From Ignavibacteriota bacterium (GTDB lineage: Bacteria; Bacteroidota; Ignavibacteria; UBA10030; UBA6906), in the NCBI GenBank assembly GCA_016707525.1, contig JADJHP010000014.1:62001-126000 (forward strand): a stretch of DNA of 64,000 nt, given 5' to 3'. The position numbers and the translations under genes are program-made. Shown in pieces: positions 46,574 to 56,124 of the stretch (position 1 is the first letter of the stretch; the number at the start of each line of letters is the position of its first letter). Below the pieces are notes generated by a model. That model made no database searches, was not told the origin of the DNA, and saw only the letters and a list, made by a program, of their open reading frames with translations.

Positions 46574-47461
46574 ATGGAGTACGCTGTTGAATGCAGGAAC
46601 CTGACGCATTATTACGGGAAGCGCCTGGTCTTCGAGAACATGAACTTCAACGTCCGCCGCGGGAGCATCTTCGGACTTCTCGGCAAGAACGGGACGGGGA
46701 AGACCACGACGATCAACATCCTGAACGGATTCCTCACGCCTGCCGGCGGGCAGTGCGTGGTGTTCGGCGAGGATTCGCGCGCACTCACCCCTGCAACGAA
46801 GGCACGCATGGGCTTCCTGATCGAAGGGCATGTGCAGTATTCGTTCATGACCATCACACAGATCGAGAAGTTCTATTCCGCGTTCTTCCCACGGTGGAAC
46901 AAGACGCCGTACTACGAGCTGATGGCAAAGCTGGAGGTGACGGAGTACCAGAAGCTCTCCACGATGTCGTGCGGACAGCGGTCGCAGGTCGCGCTCGGCC
47001 TCATCCTGGCGCAGGACCCCGATCTGATGGTGCTGGACGACTATTCGATGGGGCTGGATGCGGGGTACCGGCGCCTGTTCATCGACTATCTCCAGGAATA
47101 TGCACGGGCGGAGGGGAAGACCATCTTCATCACGTCGCATATCATTCAGGACCTCGAGGGGTTGATCGACGACTGTGTGATCATCGACTACCGCAGCGTT
47201 CTGGTCACCATGCCGATCAAGCAGTTCCAGGCCGAGTTCAAGCGGTTCACGTTCACCTCCGCGGTCGCCGACCTGAAGCTCCCGAAGGATGATGTGGTGA
47301 AGAACACGGAGTGCATCAAGAACCATGCGACGGTCTATTCGTTCAAACCCCGGGCGGACGTGGAAGCGTATCTCACCGGCAAGGGTGTGGGGTTTGAAGG
47401 GCTGAAGGAAGTGCCGATGTCGCTGGAAGATGCGTTCATCGGGATCACGGGAAAATACTGA
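46574..47461 (+). CDS. ABC transporter ATP-binding protein
   Basis: ATG 46574 is chosen since 'GGAAAGGA' lies 5 bases upstream; ATG 46556, overlapping the previous stop, is the alternative. 295 aa. Walker A is 'GLLGKNGTGKTTT'. The signature is 'LSTMSCGQRSQ' (degenerate LSGGQ). Walker B is 'LMVLDDYSMGLD', with Asp where the catalytic Glu is normal, and the switch His is in 'ITSHI'. It pairs with the permease at 47554. The single ATPase plus short membrane subunit resembles ABC-2-type systems rather than a binding-protein importer. Confidence 0.9.
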   Translation: MEYAVECRNLTHYYGKRLVFENMNFNVRRGSIFGLLGKNGTGKTTTINILNGFLTPAGGQCVVFGEDSRALTPATKARMGFLIEGHVQYSFMTITQIEKFYSAFFPRWNKTPYYELMAKLEVTEYQKLSTMSCGQRSQVALGLILAQDPDLMVLDDYSMGLDAGYRRLFIDYLQEYARAEGKTIFITSHIIQDLEGLIDDCVIIDYRSVLVTMPIKQFQAEFKRFTFTSAVADLKLPKDDVVKNTECIKNHATVYSFKPRADVEAYLTGKGVGFEGLKEVPMSLEDAFIGITGKY

Positions 47462-47553
47462 AGCAGTGCACAGTGACGCGTGAAGAGAGTAACTATCCGG
47501 GAATGAGATCAGGTCCCGCGTGGCGGCGATCCGAACAGAGAAAGAAACGAAGC

Positions 47554-48222
47554 ATGTTCAGAGCGATAGCGTTCAAACAGTGGCTGAAGATCCGGTGGAC
47601 CTTCCTGGCGATGGTCCTGGTGTGCACGGGGATCACCGTAAATGTGGCTCTTGATGTGAGCCACCTGATGACCCTCGAGAAGCCGACCGCGGTCTGGTCC
47701 TACATCATTCTGATGCAGTATCCCTTCTACAGCAGCCTCCGGTATGTGCCCCTGCTGGTCGGCATGGCGGTGGCTGTGGCGCAGTTCGTTCCCGAGGTGC
47801 TGCAGGCCCGGCTGAAGCTGGCCCTGCACCTCCCACTGCGTGAGAATCAGGTCCTCCTCTGGATGGTCGCCTATGGTGCGGGGATGGTCACGGCGCTCCT
47901 TGCCGCGACACTCCTCGCGGTGGTTGGCGTCGCCGCCCGGTCCTTCCCCTCGGAAGTGGTGCTCTCGATGGTCCGGACGATGGCCCCCTGGTTCGTGGCC
48001 GGGATCATCAGTTATTTCATGGCGGCGACGATCGTCGTTGAGCCGCGATGGATCCGGCGCGCATTTCTGATCTTCCTTGCCTATGGGTTCCTGGATGCTC
48101 TGGTGCTCCCTGGTGCGATCGAAGCATATCGTCCCTCCCTTCTCTGGTTCATCCTTCTTGGCACCCTGACGACGACCGGCATCCTGCTGTCGGGACACCG
48201 GTTCCGGAAGGGGGTGCGATGA
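47554..48222 (+). CDS. ABC transporter membrane subunit
   Basis: ATG 47554 ('MFRAIAFKQWLKIRWTFL') is taken as start; the upstream in-frame start at 47473 adds a charged leader. The 222-aa protein has about six hydrophobic segments: 'FLAMVLVCTGITVNVAL', 'VPLLVGMAVAVAQFV', 'VAYGAGMVTALLAATLLAVVG', 'WFVAGIISYFMAATIV', 'FLIFLAYGFLDALVL' and 'LLWFILLGTLTTTGILL'. It lies 92 bases after the ATPase and overlaps the next start by four bases (ATGA), so it should be the membrane partner. Confidence 0.8.
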   Translation: MFRAIAFKQWLKIRWTFLAMVLVCTGITVNVALDVSHLMTLEKPTAVWSYIILMQYPFYSSLRYVPLLVGMAVAVAQFVPEVLQARLKLALHLPLRENQVLLWMVAYGAGMVTALLAATLLAVVGVAARSFPSEVVLSMVRTMAPWFVAGIISYFMAATIVVEPRWIRRAFLIFLAYGFLDALVLPGAIEAYRPSLLWFILLGTLTTTGILLSGHRFRKGVR

Positions 48223-49457
48223 AGACGATCCGTTTCGCCCGTCTGGCTCTGGTCGTCCTCCTCATTCTGGTCTTCGCCTGGACGATCCCGCATTACTACT
48301 GGAAAGCATTCGATGTCAGCATTCGCGCACCCCGCGTATCGTACAGTCCGGTGACGGACCAGTTCTTCCTGCTGAAACCCGAGAACAAGGCTGTCCGGTA
48401 CATGGACCTGACAGGGAAGGAATACACGCGCGAAGAGTACGAACGTCTCTTGCCGCTTGCGAACTACCGCCAGCTTGCGGCGACGGGTCAGATGCCGGAC
48501 TCGTTGCGGGGCGTGAAGCTGGACCTCAAAGAGATCGCGCTGAACAACCTGTTCGTGCGCATCATGCCTGCGGACATCGGGATGCCGCAGATCCCGCTCT
48601 TCCCGATGATCGAGTCGAAGTCCGGCCGTGTGAAGCTCGAGATGCCCGATGCATTCTTCCGTATCACGGACCGGATGGAGTTCATCGATGCGGCGACCAA
48701 CACGGTCAACGAGGATCAGACACGTCTCTTTACCGATACGTTGGCCGGGCGTGGCTTCCGGTTCCCGGCGAAGCAGATCGCCGGGAATCCCACGACGCGC
48801 AAAGCGTTCGACGAAGGATACTTTGTTGTGGATGCCGCGGATAGGGTGTTCCACATCAAGATGGTGCGCGGGAAGCCTTTTTGCCGGTTGACCGGGATAC
48901 CTGCCACACCCCGGATCCTCCAGATGTTCATCGCCGAGACCAGTCTCAGGGAGTATTACGGATTCGTCATCGCCGAAGACAACTCCGTGAGCCTGATCTC
49001 TTATGACGCCTATCGCCTGATCCGTTTGCCGCTTGAACGGTATGACCACCGGACGTGTGCCTTGTTCTTCGGCGGGGATCTGTTCTTCCGGACGCTCACG
49101 GTGCAGGGTGACGGCTGGCTGGAGACGATCGTGACCGACCGGGCATATGCCGTCAAGGCACGGTACAGCGAATCGTGGCCGACCCGCGTGGAGGCGACCG
49201 CGGGCCACGTTGCCTCGGCGCTGTTCCCGTTCGCGATCCACCTGGAAGATGCTGACTCGCCGTTCGTCAATCTGTATGCATCGGCCGGGAGCGTGCACGC
49301 CCTGTGGGTGCTCCTGGTGTCGGTGATCGTGTTGCTGGTGAGCATCCGGCTGCGTCGCCGGAAGATCCGTGGCCACGTGGCGGATATCGTTCTCGTTGCC
49401 GTGTCGGGCATCTTTGGCCTGCTGGCTGTGCACATGATCCCTCCGCCGGAAGAATAG
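48219..49457 (+). CDS. DUF4857-like membrane-anchored protein
   Basis: ATG 48219 in an ATGA overlap with the permease; 412 aa. One N-terminal helix ('LALVVLLILVFAWTIPHYYW') is followed by a large extracytoplasmic domain (~30-350). Two C-terminal helices ('ALWVLLVSVIVLLVSIRL' and 'IVLVAVSGIFGLLAVHM') lie on either side of a basic loop. The layout and the ABC/DUF4876 context match the DUF4857 family of Bacteroidota, whose function is not established. It probably completes the ABC complex as its periplasmic part. Confidence 0.72.
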   Translation: MKTIRFARLALVVLLILVFAWTIPHYYWKAFDVSIRAPRVSYSPVTDQFFLLKPENKAVRYMDLTGKEYTREEYERLLPLANYRQLAATGQMPDSLRGVKLDLKEIALNNLFVRIMPADIGMPQIPLFPMIESKSGRVKLEMPDAFFRITDRMEFIDAATNTVNEDQTRLFTDTLAGRGFRFPAKQIAGNPTTRKAFDEGYFVVDAADRVFHIKMVRGKPFCRLTGIPATPRILQMFIAETSLREYYGFVIAEDNSVSLISYDAYRLIRLPLERYDHRTCALFFGGDLFFRTLTVQGDGWLETIVTDRAYAVKARYSESWPTRVEATAGHVASALFPFAIHLEDADSPFVNLYASAGSVHALWVLLVSVIVLLVSIRLRRRKIRGHVADIVLVAVSGIFGLLAVHMIPPPEE

Positions 49458-49460
49458 GTC

Positions 49461-50909
49461 ATGATGCGGCGAGCCCTCCTGATAGGATGTGTGATGTTCG
49501 TAACGGGCGTTCACGCGCAGGATCTGCGTCTGGAATCGCTCGGATCGATGCGGTATGCGCTCGACGACCCGCGCACGTCCCTGTCGCTGTACCGGTTCGG
49601 GCAGAATCCCGCCTGGATGCTCCGGGATGAGACCGTCAACTGGTTGACATTCACGCCGCAGGTCGGGAACCGATGGGGCGCCTACCACCGGATCTTCGAT
49701 CCGGGACATGTCAGTACCTACGGCGCCGGGTTTGAAGGAGTGAAATCGCTGGGATCGCGCGGGACGTTCCGTGGTTTCGCCGCGTACGGGATCGAAGAAC
49801 GGAGCAGCGTGTACCGGTCGCTCAAGCGAACGCCGTACGGTGGCGAAGCCTACTATCTTGCGGACACCACCACCGGCTCATTCACATACAAGGGGCCGTC
49901 GGTCGCGTTCACGTATTCCTATGAGTTGTTTCCGGACCTGATCATCGGTGCAGAGCTGGGGTATGCATTGCAGGACGGGCTCAAGGACCTGCCCACGAAC
50001 GCCAAGAGCCTGTTCCGGAGCATCCATGGTTCTGCGGGGGTCGCGTACGATGCGGGTGACGGCCTTGCTCTTGGTGTTACGATCCGACCATTCGACGATC
50101 AGGAGCGGATCAACTGTGACAGGGAAGACCTGCTCGAGGTTGAGGTGTTCCGTTACCGTGGCGAAAGTGTCGCACGGCTTCGCAGGGACGCCGCGATCGA
50201 TCAGACGGTGCGTCGCACCGGTGAGGAGTACAGTGTCCAGGCGTCATGGATACCGATGGAGGGCCTGCACGTTGGTGCGTATGGCGTGGCGGGGCTATCG
50301 CGGACCCGTGACCTGGTGGAGATCTCGGACGAGATCGAGTTCGAGGATGGCTTTGCGCAACGAACATGGTATGAGGCTGCTGCCCGGGCTCGCCTGCTGG
50401 TTGCGCCGAAGATGACCATCGGGTGCGGAGTGTCGCACCGCTTCCAGCGGGAATGGTCGAAGTATCCGTCGATGGATCTTCTCGTGTGGGATGCTGAAGG
50501 AGCGGAAACCGCTCTTGGACTTGGCGCATCGCTCGGGCTGGACGATGGAGGGACACTCGTCGCCGTCGAGGGCGAGTACACATTCGTACACACCGATTCC
50601 TCCAAGTACATCGACAACCGGTACGCCATTGTCCGCACCGGAGAATTCCGGGTGCAGGCCGGTGTGGAGGTGCCGATCAGCGGGATCGGCACGCTCCGCG
50701 CCAGTTATTCCTTCGGCGGCATGGGAGTGGATGTCCGCTCGGGCGGACGCGAGGTGTCCGGACAGAGCGTCAGTGCGGGCATCGCCGTGCCGCTCGGCAG
50801 TATCGCGCACGTCGAATGGGTGACCCGCTATACGCACCGCAGCACTGGTGCCGCCACGGTCCGGGATGACCTGTCGGCGATGCTGCTGTTCAGGCTTGTA
50901 GAACTGTAA
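49461..50909 (+). CDS. Outer-membrane beta-barrel protein (DUF6850-like)
   Basis: ATG 49461 just after the previous stop; 482 aa. Signal peptide MMRRALLIGCVMFVTGVHAQ. The rest alternates polar and aromatic residues in strand-length blocks ('RGTFRGFAAYGIEE', 'GPSVAFTYSYELF', 'IGAELGYAL', 'SAGIAVPLGSIAHVEW') and ends in 'LLFRLVEL', as expected of an outer-membrane barrel. In Bacteroidota a barrel of the DUF6850 type often accompanies TonB receptor/DUF4876/DUF4857 genes, and I assign it there by context. It could be a second pore or the anchor for the surface partners. Confidence 0.7.
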   Translation: MMRRALLIGCVMFVTGVHAQDLRLESLGSMRYALDDPRTSLSLYRFGQNPAWMLRDETVNWLTFTPQVGNRWGAYHRIFDPGHVSTYGAGFEGVKSLGSRGTFRGFAAYGIEERSSVYRSLKRTPYGGEAYYLADTTTGSFTYKGPSVAFTYSYELFPDLIIGAELGYALQDGLKDLPTNAKSLFRSIHGSAGVAYDAGDGLALGVTIRPFDDQERINCDREDLLEVEVFRYRGESVARLRRDAAIDQTVRRTGEEYSVQASWIPMEGLHVGAYGVAGLSRTRDLVEISDEIEFEDGFAQRTWYEAAARARLLVAPKMTIGCGVSHRFQREWSKYPSMDLLVWDAEGAETALGLGASLGLDDGGTLVAVEGEYTFVHTDSSKYIDNRYAIVRTGEFRVQAGVEVPISGIGTLRASYSFGGMGVDVRSGGREVSGQSVSAGIAVPLGSIAHVEWVTRYTHRSTGAATVRDDLSAMLLFRLVEL

Positions 50910-50938
50910 CCTAACACCAACACAAGGAGGCAAGCATC

Positions 50939-53167
50939 ATGAACAAGCTCTACTCGGCTGTGAGTTTTCTGGTGGTGCTCGTTGTCGGCGTCATCTCGTC
51001 TGCCGCCGCCGATGGATGGCGTACCGGGTTGTCTGCAACGTATCCCGGCATCAGCTTCAATGATGTCCACTATGTGAACGCGACCACCGCTTGGGCCGTA
51101 GGATCGAAGGGTGTGGTGCTGAAAACCACGGATGGCGGTGCCACCTGGGTGAGCAGTGCCAACGACACGCTCGGCAACCTTGCTTCCGTGTATTTCCGCA
51201 CGGCGACCGAAGGATACATCGGGAGTTCCTCCCGTAAACTCTACAAGACCACGGATGGCGGCGCGACATGGTCCCGGCTCGTGCTGAACGCAACGCTGCC
51301 GGACACCGGCGCGGTGATCCGTGCGGTCTATTTCTCTGATGCCAGTAAGGGATGGGTGCTCAGCACACTCTCATCCACCAACGGCCGCATCCTCCGGACC
51401 ACGGACGGCGGGGCGACGTGGGTTCAGGATCTCGTGGTGGCGGCCAGCAACATGATCGATATGGCCTTCTCGGGCGCGGACCGTGGTGTTGCGGTTGGCA
51501 AGAGCACGGGGACGCTCTACTACACGAAGAATGGTTCGACGTGGACAGCGGCGCCGGCCCCGACGCTGAGCGGCGCGACGTACACGCGGTCCGATATCCG
51601 TGGTGTCACTATGGTGGATTCCCTGCTCGGGTACGCGGTCGGCTGGGGTTCGCTGGTGGGTGCGCAGCCAAGCATCCAATTGAAGACCACCAACGGAGGC
51701 GAGAGCTGGTCGCACCTGGTACAGGAAACTGCGAACAGACTCTATGACAATGCCTATGGCGTGTGGTTCAAGGATGCGGCGAACGGCCTGTGTGTCGGGG
51801 GTGCGTCGCGGGGGAGCATTGCGGCGCGGACCGCAGACAGTGGCCGGACGTGGGTCCCGATCGATATTCCGTGCGGTGCAACATTGAACAGCCTCGCGGG
51901 CAGCGGCAATACCGTTACGGCGACCGGTGCGAGCGGTGTGATCATGCAGACGACCGACTTCGGCACCAGCTGGGAACTGAGATCAGGGATCCCGGGAACG
52001 ACGATCTATGATCTGCAATTCCCGACGGCATCCACGGCATTCGGTGCCGGGTTCGACGGGCTCTTCGTGAAGACCACGAATACCGGTGGGTCCTGGAAAG
52101 CATCGTTCGCGTATGCGAGCAAGATGTCGCCGAATTTCAATGACATCTATTTCGTCAATGGCACCATGGGATTCGTCACAGGATCCTACCGCATGGTCTT
52201 CAAGACCACGAACGCGGGATCGAGCTGGACGATGGTCCTTCCGGACACGACGGCCGCAACAGTGTCGAACTACGGCATCCACTTCGTGAATGACAACCTC
52301 GGATTCGTTGTCGGACAGCTCAGCTCCACGAACGGGGTCGTGTACAAGACCACCGATGGCGGTGCGACGTGGTCAACGAAACCGGCAGTGGTCGCGAAGG
52401 CCCTGCGCGGCGTGGCGTTCGGCAGCAGCACCGTGGGTGCCGTGGTCGGCGCCGGCCGTGTTGCGTCCTTCACCACCGACGGTGGATCCACCTGGTCGGC
52501 TGCGACGTTCAATAATGTCCCGGCGGCACGTTCTGTCTCCACCCTTCGTAAAGTGGCATTCCTGAACGCCACGACCGCGATCGCGGTCGGCGATACGATC
52601 ATCCTGAAGTCCACCGATGGCGGTGCGAACTGGAATTACGTCTCCAGTCCCGCGGCCATCGCCCTGAACGGACTGGCATTCTCCAGTGCAACGACCGGCT
52701 ATGCTGTCGGTAAGGGCCAGGTCCTGAAGACCACCGATGGGGGCGACACCTGGGCGCAGATCGCTGATGCAGCACTCCACACCGACACGCAGAATGCCGT
52801 TGCGGTCGATGGCAATGGCGACCCGTGGGTCAGCGGCACGAGCGCGACGTTGACGACTCTTGCGGCGCCGACGGCGGTGGGTGACGAGAATGCGATCCCG
52901 GGCCGCTTCGCTCTGGACCAGAATTATCCGAATCCGTTCAATCCGTCCACGTCGGTGCGCTTCACGTTGCCCCATGCCGCAAAGGTCGATCTGGTGATCT
53001 TCACTATGCTCGGCCAACGCGTTGCAGCCCCGGTCAGCGGGACGATGTTCGAAGCGGGGAGCCATACCGTGCGGTTCGATGCGCGTGGCCTTGCCACAGG
53101 CATCTATCTCTACCGGTTGACCGCCGGGAACTCTACCGAAACCCGCAAGATGGCCCTCGTCAGGTAA
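50939..53167 (+). CDS. Secreted YCF48/BNR-type beta-propeller with T9SS sorting domain
   Basis: ATG 50939 with strong 'AGGAGG' upstream; 742 aa, signal peptide to ~24. About ten repeats contain 'VGSKGVVLKTTDGGATWVS' or variants ('KTTDGGATW', 'GFVTGSYRMVFKTTNAGSSW'), the BNR/Asp-box pattern of YCF48-like propellers. A T9SS sorting domain closes it ('LDQNYPNPFNP', 'ETRKMALVR'). YCF48/HCF136 proteins help assemble photosystem II in phototrophs; in other bacteria similar propellers are secreted binding proteins. It sits on the same strand, 29 bases after the barrel gene. Confidence 0.85.
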   Translation: MNKLYSAVSFLVVLVVGVISSAAADGWRTGLSATYPGISFNDVHYVNATTAWAVGSKGVVLKTTDGGATWVSSANDTLGNLASVYFRTATEGYIGSSSRKLYKTTDGGATWSRLVLNATLPDTGAVIRAVYFSDASKGWVLSTLSSTNGRILRTTDGGATWVQDLVVAASNMIDMAFSGADRGVAVGKSTGTLYYTKNGSTWTAAPAPTLSGATYTRSDIRGVTMVDSLLGYAVGWGSLVGAQPSIQLKTTNGGESWSHLVQETANRLYDNAYGVWFKDAANGLCVGGASRGSIAARTADSGRTWVPIDIPCGATLNSLAGSGNTVTATGASGVIMQTTDFGTSWELRSGIPGTTIYDLQFPTASTAFGAGFDGLFVKTTNTGGSWKASFAYASKMSPNFNDIYFVNGTMGFVTGSYRMVFKTTNAGSSWTMVLPDTTAATVSNYGIHFVNDNLGFVVGQLSSTNGVVYKTTDGGATWSTKPAVVAKALRGVAFGSSTVGAVVGAGRVASFTTDGGSTWSAATFNNVPAARSVSTLRKVAFLNATTAIAVGDTIILKSTDGGANWNYVSSPAAIALNGLAFSSATTGYAVGKGQVLKTTDGGDTWAQIADAALHTDTQNAVAVDGNGDPWVSGTSATLTTLAAPTAVGDENAIPGRFALDQNYPNPFNPSTSVRFTLPHAAKVDLVIFTMLGQRVAAPVSGTMFEAGSHTVRFDARGLATGIYLYRLTAGNSTETRKMALVR

Positions 53168-53193
53168 GTGTGTGCGTGTATTCTCCGGTGGAG

Positions 53194-53220
53194 GGGCACG
53201 GCGGCATTGCCGCCGTGCCC
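53194..53220 (+). terminator. Strong hairpin between propeller and M16 peptidase genes
   Basis: Perfect 12-bp GC-rich inverted repeat (53194-53205 with 53209-53220) with a 3-base loop, 26 bases after the stop at 53167. No U-tract follows. It may act as a partial terminator or as an RNA stability/processing element inside the long gene array. Confidence 0.5.
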
Positions 53221-53276
53221 TCCGGCCGGGCAATTCCGGCGCATCCTGCGCCAACCGTTCTCCTGGAGTACTCTTC

Positions 53277-56063
53277 ATGATGAAGCACAGTATCACACTG
53301 GCAGCAGTGTGTCTTGTTGTATCCGTTGCCATCGCCGCACCCGCATCGTATGATGAGGGAAAGGTCTATCGGCACCAGCTGGACAATGGCCTGGTCATTC
53401 TCACGATGGAGCGGCACGTTGCCCCCCTCATCTACCATCAGCTCACCTACCGCGTGGGTTCGCGGAATGAACGCCTCGGCATCACCGGGATATCGCACGT
53501 CGTGGAACATATGATGTTCAAGGGGACGCCGGCATACGGCAAGGGCAAAGCTTCCCGTGCGATCACCGACAATGCCGGCGTGTTCAACGCGTTCACGGCG
53601 AACGACATGACCAGCTACTATGAGTACCTGCCTGCCAACCGGATCGGCCTGGCCATGGAGATCGAGTCAGACCGGATGCAGAATGCCATCTTCGATTCCA
53701 CGGAATTCGCTTCCGAACTCGAAGTGATCAAGCAGGAACGCCGGATGCGCACGGAGAGCTCTGCACAGGGTGTGATGGCGGAGGCGATGAACAGCGTGGC
53801 ATACCAGAGCCACCCGAACCGCGACCCGATCATCGGGTGGCCGGCGGACCTGAGCAGGATGACGCGTGCGGAAGCGTTCACGTACTATCGCACCTTCTAT
53901 ACGCCGAACAATGCGTTCCTGGTCCTTGTGGGCGATTTTGCCACGGATGAGATCGTCGCGATGGCGAAGAAGTACTACGGCAGGATCCCGCGGGGGCCGG
54001 CGGTCCCGGCAACGTGGGGCGTCGATCAGCCCCAACGTGTGCGAAAGACCTTCACGCTGCAGCACAGCGATGTGTCCTCGCCGTCACTCCGCATGGCGTT
54101 CCACGTTCCGACGTACGCCGATACCGATGCGGCACCGCTCCGGCTGGCCGGCATGATCCTCTGTGAGCGAAGCCGCGATGCGCGGCTCCACAAACGCCTC
54201 ATCGAGCAGGCGAAGATCGCCACAGGGGCGGCCGGCGGTATGGGCATGACGAAAGATCCCGGTCTGTTTTCGATCAGCGTCAGTGTGCTGCCGGACAGCA
54301 ATGTGGATCGTGCCGAAGCGATGGTGTGGGAGGAGATCGAGAAGATGCAGCGGGAGCCGGTGAACGGCCATGAACTCCAGAAGGTGAAGAACCGCTACCG
54401 TTTCACACAGGTCACGGAGTACGTGAAGAACCCGGATATCGGCACCCGCCTGAGCAGGTACGAAGCGTTCTTCGGATGGGATCTGTATGATGTGTTCGAC
54501 GCAAGGATCAAAGGTGTGGCGCCGTCGCAGATCCAGGATGTGATGACCAAGTACTTCCAGCGGAACCAGGTCACCGTCGGTTTCCTGCAACCCAAACCCG
54601 GCGCGAAGAAGCCTGTCAGAAAAGCGGCACAGGAAGGGGAGGAGGGGGCTGATGGCACCGTTCCCGATCCCGGCTGGCAGGAGGTCTGGAACTACCTCAA
54701 CCCTCCCCCGGCAGTCCGGCTGGCAACTCCCCTCCCGGTAGCGGATGACTTCGTGAGGCCCAGGCCGATCGCCCCCCAGGTGCACCGGATGCAACTGGAC
54801 AACGGGATCCCGGTGTACGTCATCGAGAATCATCTCACCCCGGCGGTATTCATCGGCGGGTTGATCGAGACGGGGAACATGCCGGAAGCCAACCCGGGCG
54901 GCAAACCCGGCATCGGCACGCTGCTCACGGATGCCATGAACCGGGGCACGACATCGCGCACGTATGAGGAACTCACCGGCCGGATGGCGTTCCTGCCGTT
55001 CAGTTTCACGGTCGCGGGAACATCGCGCAGCTTTTCCTTTCAGGGATATGCCCTGAATGAGAATGCCGCCGAGATGATGGAGACCGGTTTCGATGTGGTG
55101 ACGCAACCCGGATTGAGGGCTGGCGATATCGAATATCTGCGGCATCGTCATATGATCTCCGCCCGCGACAGGTTCAAAAAGACCGGTATGGCCGCATTCT
55201 ACCATATGTTCAACGCCCTGTTCGCCGGCCATCCATATGCGGAAACCAACAGCACCGAAGCCTCCCTCCGCAGCATCACGCGGGAGGACCTTGCGGACCT
55301 CCACGCGAAGTACTTCCGGCCCGACCGGACGACCCTGGTGGTGATGGGCGACATGCCGGCCGCGGCACTGCGTGACCTGGCGAACAAGAATTTCGGCGCC
55401 TGGCAGGCCCATGGGTCCCCACCTCCCGTGCACCTGGTCCCCCCGGTGGCAGAATTGACAGGCAACGAGATCACTGCTTTTCCGGAGAAGGACTACACCG
55501 AGTGCACCATCAATATCGGGTTCGCACCTGTCAATACCGTGCTGCCGGACGAGCGCGAGGGCATTGCCATGCTGAATTCGATCCTCGCTTCCAGCGCGCT
55601 GACCTCGCGTATCGGCGTGGAACTGCGGGACAAGCAGGGACTGATCTACGGCCTGAAGAGCGAGGTCTGGTGTCCGTCCGGAACGATCGGCTACTGGAAG
55701 ATGAATACCAAGACCGGCCCCAAGAACGTTGAACGCGTCATCACCGGCATCTTTGCGGAGATCAGGAAGCTGTTCGCCGGCGGATTGAAACCGGAAGAGA
55801 TCGAAGCGGCACGGAACCGGCAGCTGGGACTGTTGCCGATGATCGTTGAAACGCCGGATGACGTCGCAACACAGGTCTTCACGATGCTCAGGGAGAAGCA
55901 GCCGTTGGATATGTTCGACCGGAAGGCAGACCGGCTGAACGCGGTGACGGGTGAGGACCTGATGCGCATCGCACGGAAGTATCTGACCCTGAACAGGTTC
56001 CGGATCGTCGTGGATGGACCCATCGATCAGACAACATTGGATGCGATCAAAGCGAAGTTGTGA
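53277..56063 (+). CDS. Secreted M16-family zinc peptidase (two-domain, about 930 aa)
   Basis: ATG 53277 (a second ATG follows directly) with 'GGAG' upstream. Signal peptide MMKHSITLAAVCLVVSVAIAAPA; 928 aa. The N-terminal M16 half has the inverted zinc motif HxxEH in 'ISHVVEHMMFKGT' (around residues 73-78) and the downstream Glu region 'ELEVIKQERRM'. The C-terminal half (~515-900) has the M16 fold ('LDNGIPVYVIENHL', 'GIGTLLTDAMNRGT') but no zinc motif, as in pitrilysin-type enzymes. It should degrade peptides in the periplasm. Co-location with a TonB receptor and ABC transporter recalls FusC of the ferredoxin-uptake system. Confidence 0.9.
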   Translation: MMKHSITLAAVCLVVSVAIAAPASYDEGKVYRHQLDNGLVILTMERHVAPLIYHQLTYRVGSRNERLGITGISHVVEHMMFKGTPAYGKGKASRAITDNAGVFNAFTANDMTSYYEYLPANRIGLAMEIESDRMQNAIFDSTEFASELEVIKQERRMRTESSAQGVMAEAMNSVAYQSHPNRDPIIGWPADLSRMTRAEAFTYYRTFYTPNNAFLVLVGDFATDEIVAMAKKYYGRIPRGPAVPATWGVDQPQRVRKTFTLQHSDVSSPSLRMAFHVPTYADTDAAPLRLAGMILCERSRDARLHKRLIEQAKIATGAAGGMGMTKDPGLFSISVSVLPDSNVDRAEAMVWEEIEKMQREPVNGHELQKVKNRYRFTQVTEYVKNPDIGTRLSRYEAFFGWDLYDVFDARIKGVAPSQIQDVMTKYFQRNQVTVGFLQPKPGAKKPVRKAAQEGEEGADGTVPDPGWQEVWNYLNPPPAVRLATPLPVADDFVRPRPIAPQVHRMQLDNGIPVYVIENHLTPAVFIGGLIETGNMPEANPGGKPGIGTLLTDAMNRGTTSRTYEELTGRMAFLPFSFTVAGTSRSFSFQGYALNENAAEMMETGFDVVTQPGLRAGDIEYLRHRHMISARDRFKKTGMAAFYHMFNALFAGHPYAETNSTEASLRSITREDLADLHAKYFRPDRTTLVVMGDMPAAALRDLANKNFGAWQAHGSPPPVHLVPPVAELTGNEITAFPEKDYTECTINIGFAPVNTVLPDEREGIAMLNSILASSALTSRIGVELRDKQGLIYGLKSEVWCPSGTIGYWKMNTKTGPKNVERVITGIFAEIRKLFAGGLKPEEIEAARNRQLGLLPMIVETPDDVATQVFTMLREKQPLDMFDRKADRLNAVTGEDLMRIARKYLTLNRFRIVVDGPIDQTTLDAIKAKL

Positions 56064-56124
56064 CCCGGGCGGTTCGAGCGGGGGGATGCCCGCCCAACGA
56101 TGCACATGAAAGGACAAAGGACGC

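Noticed and set aside
48081..49709. A 542-codon minus-strand open frame opposite the DUF4857-like gene
   Set aside because: Antisense shadow; the plus strand has overlapping starts and stops typical of an operon.
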